The notes under the pieces: generated by a model
Seen by the model: the letters and a program-made list of their open reading frames with translations, nothing else
What the model was told of the DNA's origin: nothing
Databases searched by the model: none
Origin: Candidatus Saccharimonadota bacterium
GTDB lineage: Bacteria > Patescibacteriota > Saccharimonadia > Saccharimonadales > Saccharimonadaceae
Length of the DNA: 38,062 nt
Reading direction: 5' to 3'
NCBI GenBank assembly: GCA_017447485.1
Contig: JAFSNI010000013.1
Coordinates: forward strand, 1 to 38,062
Part shown: positions 8,532 to 16,003 of the stretch, piece after piece
Numbering within the stretch: position 1 is the stretch's first letter
How the letters are laid out: every line of letters starts with the position of its first letter
Program-made: the position numbers and the translations under genes

Positions 8532-10961
8532 TTATTTTTCTATATGGAACGTAATGTTTTTTGTCTCTACGCCTTCTGGCTGATAAATCCCCACCGGCGT
8601 AATCTTTGCACCCGGATATTTCTTCAAAATCTTCGCCAAAGTCTCCGCATAAGTTTCTTTTGTCGTCACCGTCTCGTCAATTTTCTCTCGCACTTCAAAA
8701 TCACTTTCAATTTTCTTCGTCGTCGCTAGCTCCGAAACCAAATCTAAATCAATTTCAAATCCTGCCAAATACTCCGCCAATTTAAAGTTCCGTCGCACCG
8801 AGTTTTTGAACTCACCCACCACTCCGATACACTGGCCAGAAACCCAAATCTCCGCCGCTCGCTTATCCTCAAACGGTAAATTCATCGGTGCCTTACTTTT
8901 AATCGGCAAAAACTCCGGTTCAATATTAAACTCCGCCAACAATTTCGAAACATAATACTTCGCTTTATAATATGCCGTCCCCACACCTTTTCGCTCTGCC
9001 ACCACAAATCCCATCTGCATTCTCTCAACCGGCACTTGCTCATCATTAAAGCCCAAATCTTTCCGATAAACCTTGTTCATTTCATACAAAGCAAACTTAT
9101 CAAATGGTATTTTCTGATTTACATACGCTTTCTCGAGCAGACTCGGCACAATCGATTGCCGTACATATTGCAGTTCCGGCGAAATCGAATTCACAATCTT
9201 ATACGAATTTTTCTTGTCCAGCCCCGCCTTATCAAGTAATCTTCCGCTCACAAAACTATATGTCAAAACCTCGTTCGCCCCAAATTCTTTCATAGCCTCG
9301 CGCACCGCCAATTTCAACCCAAACATCTTATTTTTCTCGGCCGTCCCGTGTTTTGGTAATGTTGGCTCAATATTATCGTAGCCCAAAAGCCGCCCAACTT
9401 CCTCAATAATATCTTCTTTGATATGAATATCCGTTCGCCATTCCGGCGCCAAAATCTCCAGCTCTCCGCGCTTTCTTTTAATCTCAAATCCAACATTTTC
9501 TAAAGTTTTCGTGATTAAACTTTCGTTATATTCCGTCCCAAGCAGCCCGTTTATCTCATCTGTTGTAATTTTTACCGCCGTAGGAGACGAGCAAAACGAA
9601 AACGAGTTTTCGTTTTCGAGACGACGCCCGGCGGACGACCTCTGGTCGACAACATCAACCACTTTAAATCCGTCAGAAAGCATCTCCGCACACTCCTCCG
9701 CTACCGTCAAAGTTTGGTATGGCGGTTGCCCTTTCGTAAACCGCGTAATTGCTTCCGAGAAGATCCCATGCGCCATTTGCGTCTTCCGCAAATTATAAAG
9801 ACTAAACGTTGCCGACTCCAAAATGATATTCCGTGTATTTTCATCAATCATTGTCGACTCACCACCCATCGCCCCAGCGAGCGCTACCGGCACGTCACCA
9901 GAACAAATCACAATATCATTCTCATTTAGCAAAGCTTCTTTCCCATCAAGCAAGACTAATTTCTCGCCATCTTTTGCGAGGCGCACTTTAATCGTCGGCT
10001 TCGCACTCCCGCCGACCGCAACAAATTTATCATAGTCAAATGCGTGCAGCGGCTGCCCTGTCAGTAACATTAAATAATTCGTTGCGTCTACAATCGGGTC
10101 AATCGGGCGCATCCCCGACTTCGCCAAAATCGTATCCTGCCACGTTAAATACTTTTTCCGTATCTCCCCATGTTTTTCTAGCACAACTGCCGTATACCGC
10201 GAACAAACAGAGTTATCGATAGAAATTTGAAGTAAATTCCGTGAGCCTTGAGCAAGCCCGCGCGAATCCCGAAAAGTCTCCCGAGCCGAGTACCGGACAG
10301 TCCCGGGCGCAGGCCCGGTGAGACTTTGAGAGATTCGCCCGGCGCGCCGCGAACTGCGAACGAAATTTACTTCAAATTTCTCCCCCAGTATCCCAGCCAC
10401 TTCTCGCGCAAACCCAACCAGCCCGAAACAATCTGGCCGATGCGTCAAAGACTTATTTTCAATCTCAAGAATCTTATCTGAAAGTTCAAACACATCCACA
10501 AGCAGTTCTCCCGGCCGTGCCATTTCCGGATCAATCTCCACAATTCCTGAATGGTCATCACCAAAATCCAGCTCATCCGCCCCCGCAAGCATCCCATTAC
10601 TTTCGTATTTTCCAAGCATCTTCCGCTTGCCAATCACAAACGGCGCATCTTCTTGTACCGACGCTGGCACAATCGCCCCCGGTTTAATCCAAACCGCTAG
10701 CATCCCTTCGCGCACATTTGGCGCTCCGCAAACCACCTGCACTAAATCTTTCTCACCACAATCAATTTGACACAATGTTAAATGCGTTTCTGGAATCTTC
10801 TCTGCTATCACCACGCGCACTATATATATATTATTATATTTCGTGGTTTCATCAATCACTCCTTCAACTTCGACCAGCCGCGCACCAATCAACCGAATCA
10901 GCTCCTCATCCGAAACCGGAATCTTAACATATTTTTTAAGCCAATTTAGAGAAATCCTCAT
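8532..10961 (-). CDS. pheT: Phenylalanyl-tRNA synthetase beta subunit
   Basis: An 809-residue beta chain of the heterotetrameric PheRS. Domains in order: the B1 region with the EMAP-like tRNA-binding fold (about 38-150, IYIVRVVIAEKIPETHL), B3/B4 (about 240-420, DATNYLMLLTGQPLHAFDYD) which carries the editing site, B5 (about 440-520, AVKITTDEINGLLG), a catalytic-like core (KEDIIEEVGRLLGYDNI onward), and the C-terminal FDX-ACB fold (about 715-809). It lies one base from the end of the pheS unit and is presumably co-transcribed with it. Two palindromic in-frame insertions, at 10221-10381 and 9584-9650, fall in the linkers before B3/B4 and before B5. The Arg/Ser/Gly-rich residues they encode look unlike the rest of the protein. 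Confidence 0.96.
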   Translation of the reverse strand: MRISLNWLKKYVKIPVSDEELIRLIGARLVEVEGVIDETTKYNNIYIVRVVIAEKIPETHLTLCQIDCGEKDLVQVVCGAPNVREGMLAVWIKPGAIVPASVQEDAPFVIGKRKMLGKYESNGMLAGADELDFGDDHSGIVEIDPEMARPGELLVDVFELSDKILEIENKSLTHRPDCFGLVGFAREVAGILGEKFEVNFVRSSRRAGRISQSLTGPAPGTVRYSARETFRDSRGLAQGSRNLLQISIDNSVCSRYTAVVLEKHGEIRKKYLTWQDTILAKSGMRPIDPIVDATNYLMLLTGQPLHAFDYDKFVAVGGSAKPTIKVRLAKDGEKLVLLDGKEALLNENDIVICSGDVPVALAGAMGGESTMIDENTRNIILESATFSLYNLRKTQMAHGIFSEAITRFTKGQPPYQTLTVAEECAEMLSDGFKVVDVVDQRSSAGRRLENENSFSFCSSPTAVKITTDEINGLLGTEYNESLITKTLENVGFEIKRKRGELEILAPEWRTDIHIKEDIIEEVGRLLGYDNIEPTLPKHGTAEKNKMFGLKLAVREAMKEFGANEVLTYSFVSGRLLDKAGLDKKNSYKIVNSISPELQYVRQSIVPSLLEKAYVNQKIPFDKFALYEMNKVYRKDLGFNDEQVPVERMQMGFVVAERKGVGTAYYKAKYYVSKLLAEFNIEPEFLPIKSKAPMNLPFEDKRAAEIWVSGQCIGVVGEFKNSVRRNFKLAEYLAGFEIDLDLVSELATTKKIESDFEVREKIDETVTTKETYAETLAKILKKYPGAKITPVGIYQPEGVETKNITFHIEK
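9584..9650. repeat. Palindromic in-frame insertion in pheT (B3/4-B5 linker)
   Basis: An 11-bp perfect stem, aaaacgaaaac (9593-9603) and its complement (9606-9616), with a two-base loop is flanked by a direct repeat gagacga (9584-9590 and 9618-9624). A small stem cgacc/ggtcg follows at 9636-9648. On the coding strand it yields an Arg/Asn/Glu/Ser-rich stretch between VVDVVD and AVKITTDE, where other PheT proteins go directly into B5. Boundaries are approximate. Confidence 0.5.
10221..10381. repeat. Long palindromic in-frame insertion in pheT (before B3/B4)
   Basis: An 18-bp perfect inverted repeat, agaaatttgaagtaaatt at 10221-10238 and its complement at 10364-10381, continues inward with one mismatch for four more bases. 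A second, imperfect arm lies further in (cgaatc...aagtctc near 10263-10280 against 10321-10338). The whole 161-bp segment could form one long hairpin. It is translated as a Ser/Arg/Gly-rich linker of about 45-50 residues between EKFEVNF and QISIDNSVCSRY. Confidence 0.65.
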
Positions 10962-10962
10962 A

Positions 10963-11919
10963 TTAAAACTCCTTCAAGAAATTAAGATTGCCCGCTTCAA
11001 AGTGTCTCACGTCCTTTAACCCATATCGAAGCATCACCAACCGGTCAATTCCGCCACCCCAAGCAAACCCATGATATTCCGAAGGGTCAATCCCTGCCAT
11101 CTTCAAAACATTTGGGTGAATCATCCCACAGCCTAGCATCTCCAAAAAGTCACCTTTCTTTCCGCCCAGCGCCTTTGGCTTTTCAATCATAAACTCGAGG
11201 CTTGGCTCCGTAAACGGAAAATAGCCCGGTTGCGTCCGAATGTTTAACTTCTGCTCATAATATTTTTCAAAAAACTCTCGTAAAATCCCGAGCATATCGC
11301 CCATCGTGCAATTTTTGGACACATAAACCCCTTCGCATTGATAGAAAGTGTGCTCGTGCGTTGCATCCACGTCCTCATTCCGATAAACCCGCCCCGGCAC
11401 CACTACCGCAATTTCTTTTCCTTGCGCCAACCGATTTTTATAAGTTTTCAAAACCCGGTGCTGCATCGTTGAAGTATGAGCCGGCGGAATCAGTCCCTCT
11501 TCGGTCCTAAATGTATCATAACCGTCACGAGCCGGATGTTCCGCCGCAAAATTCAAAGAGTCAAACATATGAAACTCATCATCAAGTTGACGCGACTCCA
11601 TAACGTCAAATCCCATTAGTTGGTAAATCGAAATCACACGGTCAAGTTCAGTCATTAACGGGTGTTTTGAGCCATCCAGCACCGAATAAAACTCTGGCAT
11701 TTTTTCGTTCACGCCACATGGCGCCGTAATATCAATCGCTTCCACTTCCGTGTCGAGCGCCGCCTCTTCCGCCACCCGAATCTGATCCAAAATCGCCAGC
11801 TTCTTCGCGTTCAGTTCGCGTCCAAACTCGCCCCGCTTCTCCGCCGGCACTTCGCGAATTTTAGCATACCCAGTATTCAGTTTTTTTAGCTCTTGTTTCA
11901 GCTCTTCCAACTCTGTCAT
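10963..11919 (-). CDS. pheS: Phenylalanyl-tRNA synthetase alpha subunit
   Basis: A 318-residue catalytic alpha chain. The short N-terminal coiled arm (about 1-70) is followed by the class II core. Visible elements are HPLMTELDRVISIYQLMGF, the motif 2 region HTSTMQHRVL with VVPGRVYRNEDVDATHEHTF and QCEGVYV, FPFTEPSLEFMI, and the motif 3 region AWGGGIDRLVMLRYGLKDVR. It is somewhat shorter than the E. coli subunit (327). I chose the ATG at 11919 because residues from there (MTELEELKQELKKL) fit the family and a TATAAT (11927-11932) lies seven bases before it. The first 59 bases overlap the 3' end of the upstream 985-aa gene, which puts this promoter inside that gene's coding sequence. Confidence 0.96.
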   Translation of the reverse strand: MTELEELKQELKKLNTGYAKIREVPAEKRGEFGRELNAKKLAILDQIRVAEEAALDTEVEAIDITAPCGVNEKMPEFYSVLDGSKHPLMTELDRVISIYQLMGFDVMESRQLDDEFHMFDSLNFAAEHPARDGYDTFRTEEGLIPPAHTSTMQHRVLKTYKNRLAQGKEIAVVVPGRVYRNEDVDATHEHTFYQCEGVYVSKNCTMGDMLGILREFFEKYYEQKLNIRTQPGYFPFTEPSLEFMIEKPKALGGKKGDFLEMLGCGMIHPNVLKMAGIDPSEYHGFAWGGGIDRLVMLRYGLKDVRHFEAGNLNFLKEF

Positions 11920-14818
11920 ATATATTATTATACCACCAAATATTATAAAATTTTTCTTCATTTTCGTCCGTAAACAAAACCGCCTCCGAATCATCAATTT
12001 TCATCGCACCACCGCCAAATGCATATCGCTCACTCGGATCATAATTCGCCACATAAACCGAATAATCAATATAGTCAAGCAGCGCTATCACGTCATCCTT
12101 CGTCAATCCTGAATACCGCGCCAAAATCCCTTCATACGAATTGTCCAAAGGATTTTCTTCATAATATTCATCAAGAAACGCCGTCACGGCTGACTTTCCA
12201 TTTTCGCCAAACAGCCCAATCGTTTCCGCCAAAGACTGGTCTTCAATAAACCTTTGGTAGTATTTTCCCATCTCCCAATTCGGCGAAGCCGCCTTATTGA
12301 CCGTATTTCCCGCCACACAAGATTCGCCACTCACATAGCCAGAAAGCGCTAGCGCATTGCTATTCCCCACTACATCGATTACGTCGCCGATTACCGGAAT
12401 CGCTCCAATTGCCGAATTCGTCATTGTATTTACAAAAGAGCTACCAGTCTTTACAGTTCCGAAATCACCAACTTCATTCACAATGTTCCAATCCGTCATC
12501 CCAAACACCGAAGTCCGGTTGTCACAATATAATATATACCTTGCCAAATCCGAACCTTTGTCAATCTTCACGTTCCCGTCCGACGTTTCCTCATCCAAAA
12601 AATTGCTATCACTATAATCCCCATCCCCATTCGGATCGTTCAATTTATTAATTACTGTCAAAGGATCTAGTTCAATCGTTGACATATCCGTAATTGCATA
12701 TGGATTACAATATGCATCACCCACCGCCCCAATCGACCAAAGATACGGACAAGTTTCTTTGAAAGTTTCCTCGTCCGGCAAATCCTCCGCAATATCATAT
12801 GCCGACGCCGACGGGCTCATCGCAATCACCGAAGATGACACTACGCTGCTCACCGACGTCACCGCGCTCATCACCGAACTCGTCGAAGCAAATTTCATTA
12901 CCTGATTCATCAAAGTCCCCATGAATGTATATTTCGATGTTGCATCAAACGGGTCACGATTTTGCCTTTCATATTTTGCGTTGTCTGCAATTACCGCTTG
13001 CTGCGCCACCGCAAATTGCACATATTTTTCGCGGCTGGCTAGCGACCCGCCATTTGCCCGATGCGTGTTCCCCATATACATATTCGCCCCCGAGGTCAAT
13101 GCATTTCCCAAATCTTCCCCGCCAATATTCGTAATCAAATCTCGTGTCAACATCTTTGCCACCGTCGGCGTCACTGCCGCCACTACGCCAGCTACGGCCA
13201 CACCAATCGCCACCGAAAGTGCAACACCGGTCGCTATATTCGCAACTAGCGGACCACAAGCAGTAGCGCTAACCCCAAACGTAAACGCCGCCCCTACCGC
13301 ACCAAGTATACATCCCGCGACCGTTATGGCGTCAATCGTTGCGCTCGTTGCATTAGCGGCTATTTTCGCCACCGCACAAGTCTCAAACATCGCCAAACTC
13401 GTCCCCAAACCGTTAAAGATTTTTTTCATACTGCCAGTAAAGTTGAAACTCTGCACGCTCGGGTCTTTCGGATTAACTGCCCCACCACCATATAGCGCCG
13501 TAATCCCGCTTGCCTCCATCGCTGATTTCTCAGTTGTTACATATTCAGTATTACCATATATATCATCTCCGTTCATTGACACACTCGCAAGTACCGCATT
13601 GGTATTTGTTGTCTTTTCGTTTAATGCATTCGTCAAATCATGTATCGGCGAATCCGTCCCATCGCCCGCTTTCACTTTATCAATCGCCTCAAAATAACTC
13701 GTCACCAAACTTATTACTTGCAAGGCTTCGCTCGCCGTCACCAAAGCACTAATTCCACCTAGCACATTAAATACCGTGCAAGCAATATTCGCACCCTTCT
13801 GCACGCTACCAGAAATGCTACTCAATTTCGTTTTAACATCAGCTTCAGTCTTAAGATTTGCTCGGCTAGTTCTCATGCCGCCAGTCGTGTCGGTATCACC
13901 AGTCAAATATCTACCACCATTGCTAGTGCCATCTGGATTTAATCTACCAGTCTCGACAGTCTCTCGCACAGTCTCAGTCGTCGTAACTTTATTCCCCTTA
14001 TCATCAGTAGTCTCAACCTCAACTTCTTTTTCTTCATCCACGCCAGTTGTCCTATATCCTCCCTCCGTAATCTCATCCGCTCCCTTCGCCATCAATTCCA
14101 GTGCTACCTTTTTCGAATTCCCTTCATTCTCCGCCTCTACTTTTTTCTGAAAATCCTGGAACAAATTCCGCGTAATTTTATTACTTTGCAAAAACTTCAC
14201 CGTAATCGTATCAAACCAGTTCGCAATCGCCCCTCGCCAAGTCATCGACCCTTTATTATAACCATTATAAAAATCTGCATTGGTTTTATACAAAGTGTCA
14301 AAATCTATTGCATCGCTGCCTATCCTGGTCGCCGCGTCAACATCCGCCGTCACAATTTTAATTTGTCCAGTCCCATCATCAAATTTCAAAACCCGCGTTC
14401 CCGTCCCCTCGTAATCGTTATCGTATTCAATCCCTTGCGCCGCCAACTTTTGCGCTTGTGACTTCGTAATTTTAAACGTATCCTCGCTAAAAATCCTACC
14501 TTTGATCGGATCTTTTACGCGCGTTGTATCCATCTGATATCGCATAAAACTACCAGAGCGCACCCTCGTCGAAGTCTGCATTGAATTAAAAGTTTCCCTG
14601 AATTGTTCAATCAAACTAAACGGTTGCATCAATTGCGCGCCGCCCATTAATCCCCCCACCCCAAAAATCAAACCAATGATAAACGCTATCGGCCCTTTTT
14701 TCTTCAAAATCCCTTTAACCCGCCCTTTTTTCTGCTCTCCTCGCCCCGACCCAGTATAAAGACTCGGCGCTTGAGCCTCAAACGCCTCTCGTTCCGAATT
14801 CGCGAGATTTTCATCCAT
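11861..14818 (-). CDS. Large membrane/surface protein of unknown function (985 aa)
   Basis: I do not recognise a named family. The first 40 residues are charged and cytoplasmic. A Gly-rich transmembrane segment follows at about 43-64 (GPIAFIIGLIFGVGGLMGG). A large mixed region contains a Thr/Glu/Val-rich patch (EVEVETTDDKGNKVTTTETV). A long hydrophobic Ala/Val/Gly-rich region around 500-580 (TVAGCILGAVGAAFTFGVS, VALSVAIGVAVAGVVAAV) looks like two or three more helices, and a Ser/Val-rich stretch lies near 650-690. Its C terminus overlaps pheS by 59 bases. Just upstream on the same strand is a 48-aa gene. Ala/Gly-rich helical segments between large soluble parts would suit a secretion-channel or envelope component, but this is a guess. 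The -10 is probably TGcTACAAT at 14828-14836, nine bases before the ATG. Confidence 0.75.
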   Translation of the reverse strand: MDENLANSEREAFEAQAPSLYTGSGRGEQKKGRVKGILKKKGPIAFIIGLIFGVGGLMGGAQLMQPFSLIEQFRETFNSMQTSTRVRSGSFMRYQMDTTRVKDPIKGRIFSEDTFKITKSQAQKLAAQGIEYDNDYEGTGTRVLKFDDGTGQIKIVTADVDAATRIGSDAIDFDTLYKTNADFYNGYNKGSMTWRGAIANWFDTITVKFLQSNKITRNLFQDFQKKVEAENEGNSKKVALELMAKGADEITEGGYRTTGVDEEKEVEVETTDDKGNKVTTTETVRETVETGRLNPDGTSNGGRYLTGDTDTTGGMRTSRANLKTEADVKTKLSSISGSVQKGANIACTVFNVLGGISALVTASEALQVISLVTSYFEAIDKVKAGDGTDSPIHDLTNALNEKTTNTNAVLASVSMNGDDIYGNTEYVTTEKSAMEASGITALYGGGAVNPKDPSVQSFNFTGSMKKIFNGLGTSLAMFETCAVAKIAANATSATIDAITVAGCILGAVGAAFTFGVSATACGPLVANIATGVALSVAIGVAVAGVVAAVTPTVAKMLTRDLITNIGGEDLGNALTSGANMYMGNTHRANGGSLASREKYVQFAVAQQAVIADNAKYERQNRDPFDATSKYTFMGTLMNQVMKFASTSSVMSAVTSVSSVVSSSVIAMSPSASAYDIAEDLPDEETFKETCPYLWSIGAVGDAYCNPYAITDMSTIELDPLTVINKLNDPNGDGDYSDSNFLDEETSDGNVKIDKGSDLARYILYCDNRTSVFGMTDWNIVNEVGDFGTVKTGSSFVNTMTNSAIGAIPVIGDVIDVVGNSNALALSGYVSGESCVAGNTVNKAASPNWEMGKYYQRFIEDQSLAETIGLFGENGKSAVTAFLDEYYEENPLDNSYEGILARYSGLTKDDVIALLDYIDYSVYVANYDPSERYAFGGGAMKIDDSEAVLFTDENEEKFYNIWWYNNIYDRVGRAETRAKKTEYWVC
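11927..11932 (-). promoter_or_regulatory. -10 element for leaderless pheS transcript
   Basis: TATAAT seven bases before the pheS ATG, set in ggTATAATaatatat. It lies inside the coding end of the gene ending at 11861. Confidence 0.6.
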
Positions 14819-14836
14819 ATATATTATATTGTAGCA

Positions 14837-14983
14837 CTAATTCGGAAAAACATAAACGCCAAAGTCTTCATCTTCGTCTTCATCCAGGCCCTTCGTCTTC
14901 TTCGCCCGCACCCGAAGATCCGCCTGAATCCGCGCCGTCAGTTCTTGATTTTTGTCATCTTCACGATTCATCATTATTGCCAT
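14837..14983 (-). CDS. Small acidic protein, 48 aa, unknown
   Basis: A short open frame, too small for most gene callers, read from ATG at 14983 to TAG at 14837-14839. It begins MAIMMNREDDKNQELTARIQ and has a basic middle (VRAKKTK), an acidic run (DEDEDED), and ends FGVYVFPN. Support for coding is a TATAAT seven bases before the ATG (14991-14996), the same spacing as at pheS, exonuclease I and the ATPase gene here, and close packing against the 985-aa gene 18 bases downstream. It has no membrane segment and no recognisable domain. It may be a partner or regulator of the large membrane protein; that is inference from adjacency only. Confidence 0.6.
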   Translation of the reverse strand: MAIMMNREDDKNQELTARIQADLRVRAKKTKGLDEDEDEDFGVYVFPN

Positions 14984-14990
14984 ATTTTTT

Positions 14991-14996
14991 ATTATA
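14991..14996 (-). promoter_or_regulatory. -10 element for the 48-aa gene
   Basis: TATAAT on the minus strand, seven bases before the ATG at 14983. It lies only 16 bp from a plus-strand TATAAT (15013-15018), so the two divergent promoters overlap. Confidence 0.55.
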
Positions 14997-15009
14997 CCAC
15001 CAAAATCTA

Positions 15010-15042
15010 TGTTATAATAAAGCTAATATCAATCAAAGGAGG
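15010..15042 (+). promoter_or_regulatory. Extended -10 and Shine-Dalgarno of the aquaporin-like gene
   Basis: The sequence TGtTATAAT has its hexamer at 15013-15018. A strong ribosome site aaaggagg lies at 15035-15042, five bases before the ATG at 15048. This gene has a normal leader, in contrast with the leaderless minus-strand gene divergent from it. Confidence 0.75.
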
Positions 15043-15047
15043 AATAC

Positions 15048-15974
15048 ATGGCAACAAAGAAGCCAAAGTCGTCCGCGAAGTCAACTGTTAAGACCGCCGC
15101 AAAGACGACAAAACCGAAAACTACTGCCGCGAAGACTGAAGAGAAACCAGTATCCGAGGCTCCTAAAACCGTTGTGAAAGAAACCGACGAGAAAAAATCT
15201 TGTCTCACTGGCTTCTTCAGCAAAAAATATGCTGAGAATGAAAGCATTTTGACAATTTTCAAAAACCACAAGTTCTACGGCGCTCTGCTTGGCGAAGTCA
15301 TCGGCACCGCACTCATTGCGATGCTGTTCTTCTCGCTCTTATTCGTCGGCGTTGCCAATATTGCAACTTTCATTTTTGGCGTCGTTGCAGTAGTCATCGC
15401 AGTTTACGCCTTCTCTGGCGCCTGCCTGAACCCAATCGTCGTCATCGGCATGATGGCTTCTCGCCGTATGTCCGTCATCCGCGGCGTGATGTATATCATC
15501 GCTGAAATCGTTGGCGCTTGGCTCGGCTGGCTCATTCTGAATTCGTTCCACCTCGCCGGTGGCGAAACTGCCAGCGAAATTCAAGCTCTCACCTCAGTCG
15601 GTGAAGGTCAATTCTGGATCTTTGCAATGATTGAGCTATTCGGCGCAGTCGTGATTGCATTCATGTTTGCCCGCGCCCTTAAATACAAGCGCAGCGTCTT
15701 CACCTTCGGTGCAACTGTTGCCGGTGGTCTTGTGCTCGCTTTCTTCTTGGGCTACATTGTTTCTGGCGCATTCTTTGGACTTCAAAACAACTTTGCTTTC
15801 AACCCAGCAATCGCTTTGATGTCTCAAATCTTCCCAACCGCTGGCGAAAACTTTGGTGAAATCATGGGCGGCGTTTGCCAAGCTCTCACCATTTACGTAT
15901 TATTCCCAGCCATTGGTGGCGTCTGCGGATTCTACTTGTCCGACTTCGTCGGAAAATTATCTTCCGAAGAATAA
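15048..15974 (+). CDS. Divergent aquaporin-like (MIP family) channel with basic tail
   Basis: A 308-residue membrane protein. Residues 1-55 form a Lys/Ala/Thr/Pro-rich tail resembling histone H1 C-terminal tails. From about 76 (FYGALLGEVIGTALIAML) six hydrophobic segments follow. The two pore half-helices are recognisable: FSGACLNPIVV with NPI at 128-130 in place of the first NPA, and NNFAFNPAIAL with NPA at 252-254. The Arg that normally follows the second NPA and lines the selectivity filter is absent (Ile instead), so the pore is probably wider or differently selective, for water, glycerol or another small solute. It is a single-gene unit with its own promoter, strong ribosome site and a bidirectional terminator. 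MIP assignment rests on the motif pair and the topology. Confidence 0.8.
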   Translation: MATKKPKSSAKSTVKTAAKTTKPKTTAAKTEEKPVSEAPKTVVKETDEKKSCLTGFFSKKYAENESILTIFKNHKFYGALLGEVIGTALIAMLFFSLLFVGVANIATFIFGVVAVVIAVYAFSGACLNPIVVIGMMASRRMSVIRGVMYIIAEIVGAWLGWLILNSFHLAGGETASEIQALTSVGEGQFWIFAMIELFGAVVIAFMFARALKYKRSVFTFGATVAGGLVLAFFLGYIVSGAFFGLQNNFAFNPAIALMSQIFPTAGENFGEIMGGVCQALTIYVLFPAIGGVCGFYLSDFVGKLSSEE

Positions 15975-16003
15975 AAAATAACCCCTCCGGGGGTTATTTT
16001 TTT
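15974..16003. terminator. Bidirectional intrinsic terminator
   Basis: The stem aataacccc (15977-15985) and ggggttatt (15990-15998) with a tccg loop has A-runs on the left and T-runs on the right. It can therefore stop both the plus-strand channel gene and the minus-strand metG gene, whose stop is at 16002. Confidence 0.9.

Noticed and set aside
12921-13697. Long plus-strand open frame (258 residues)
   Set aside because: It lies wholly antisense to the 985-aa gene, is biased to Ala/Pro/Ser by the codon use of the other strand, and has no promoter or ribosome site.
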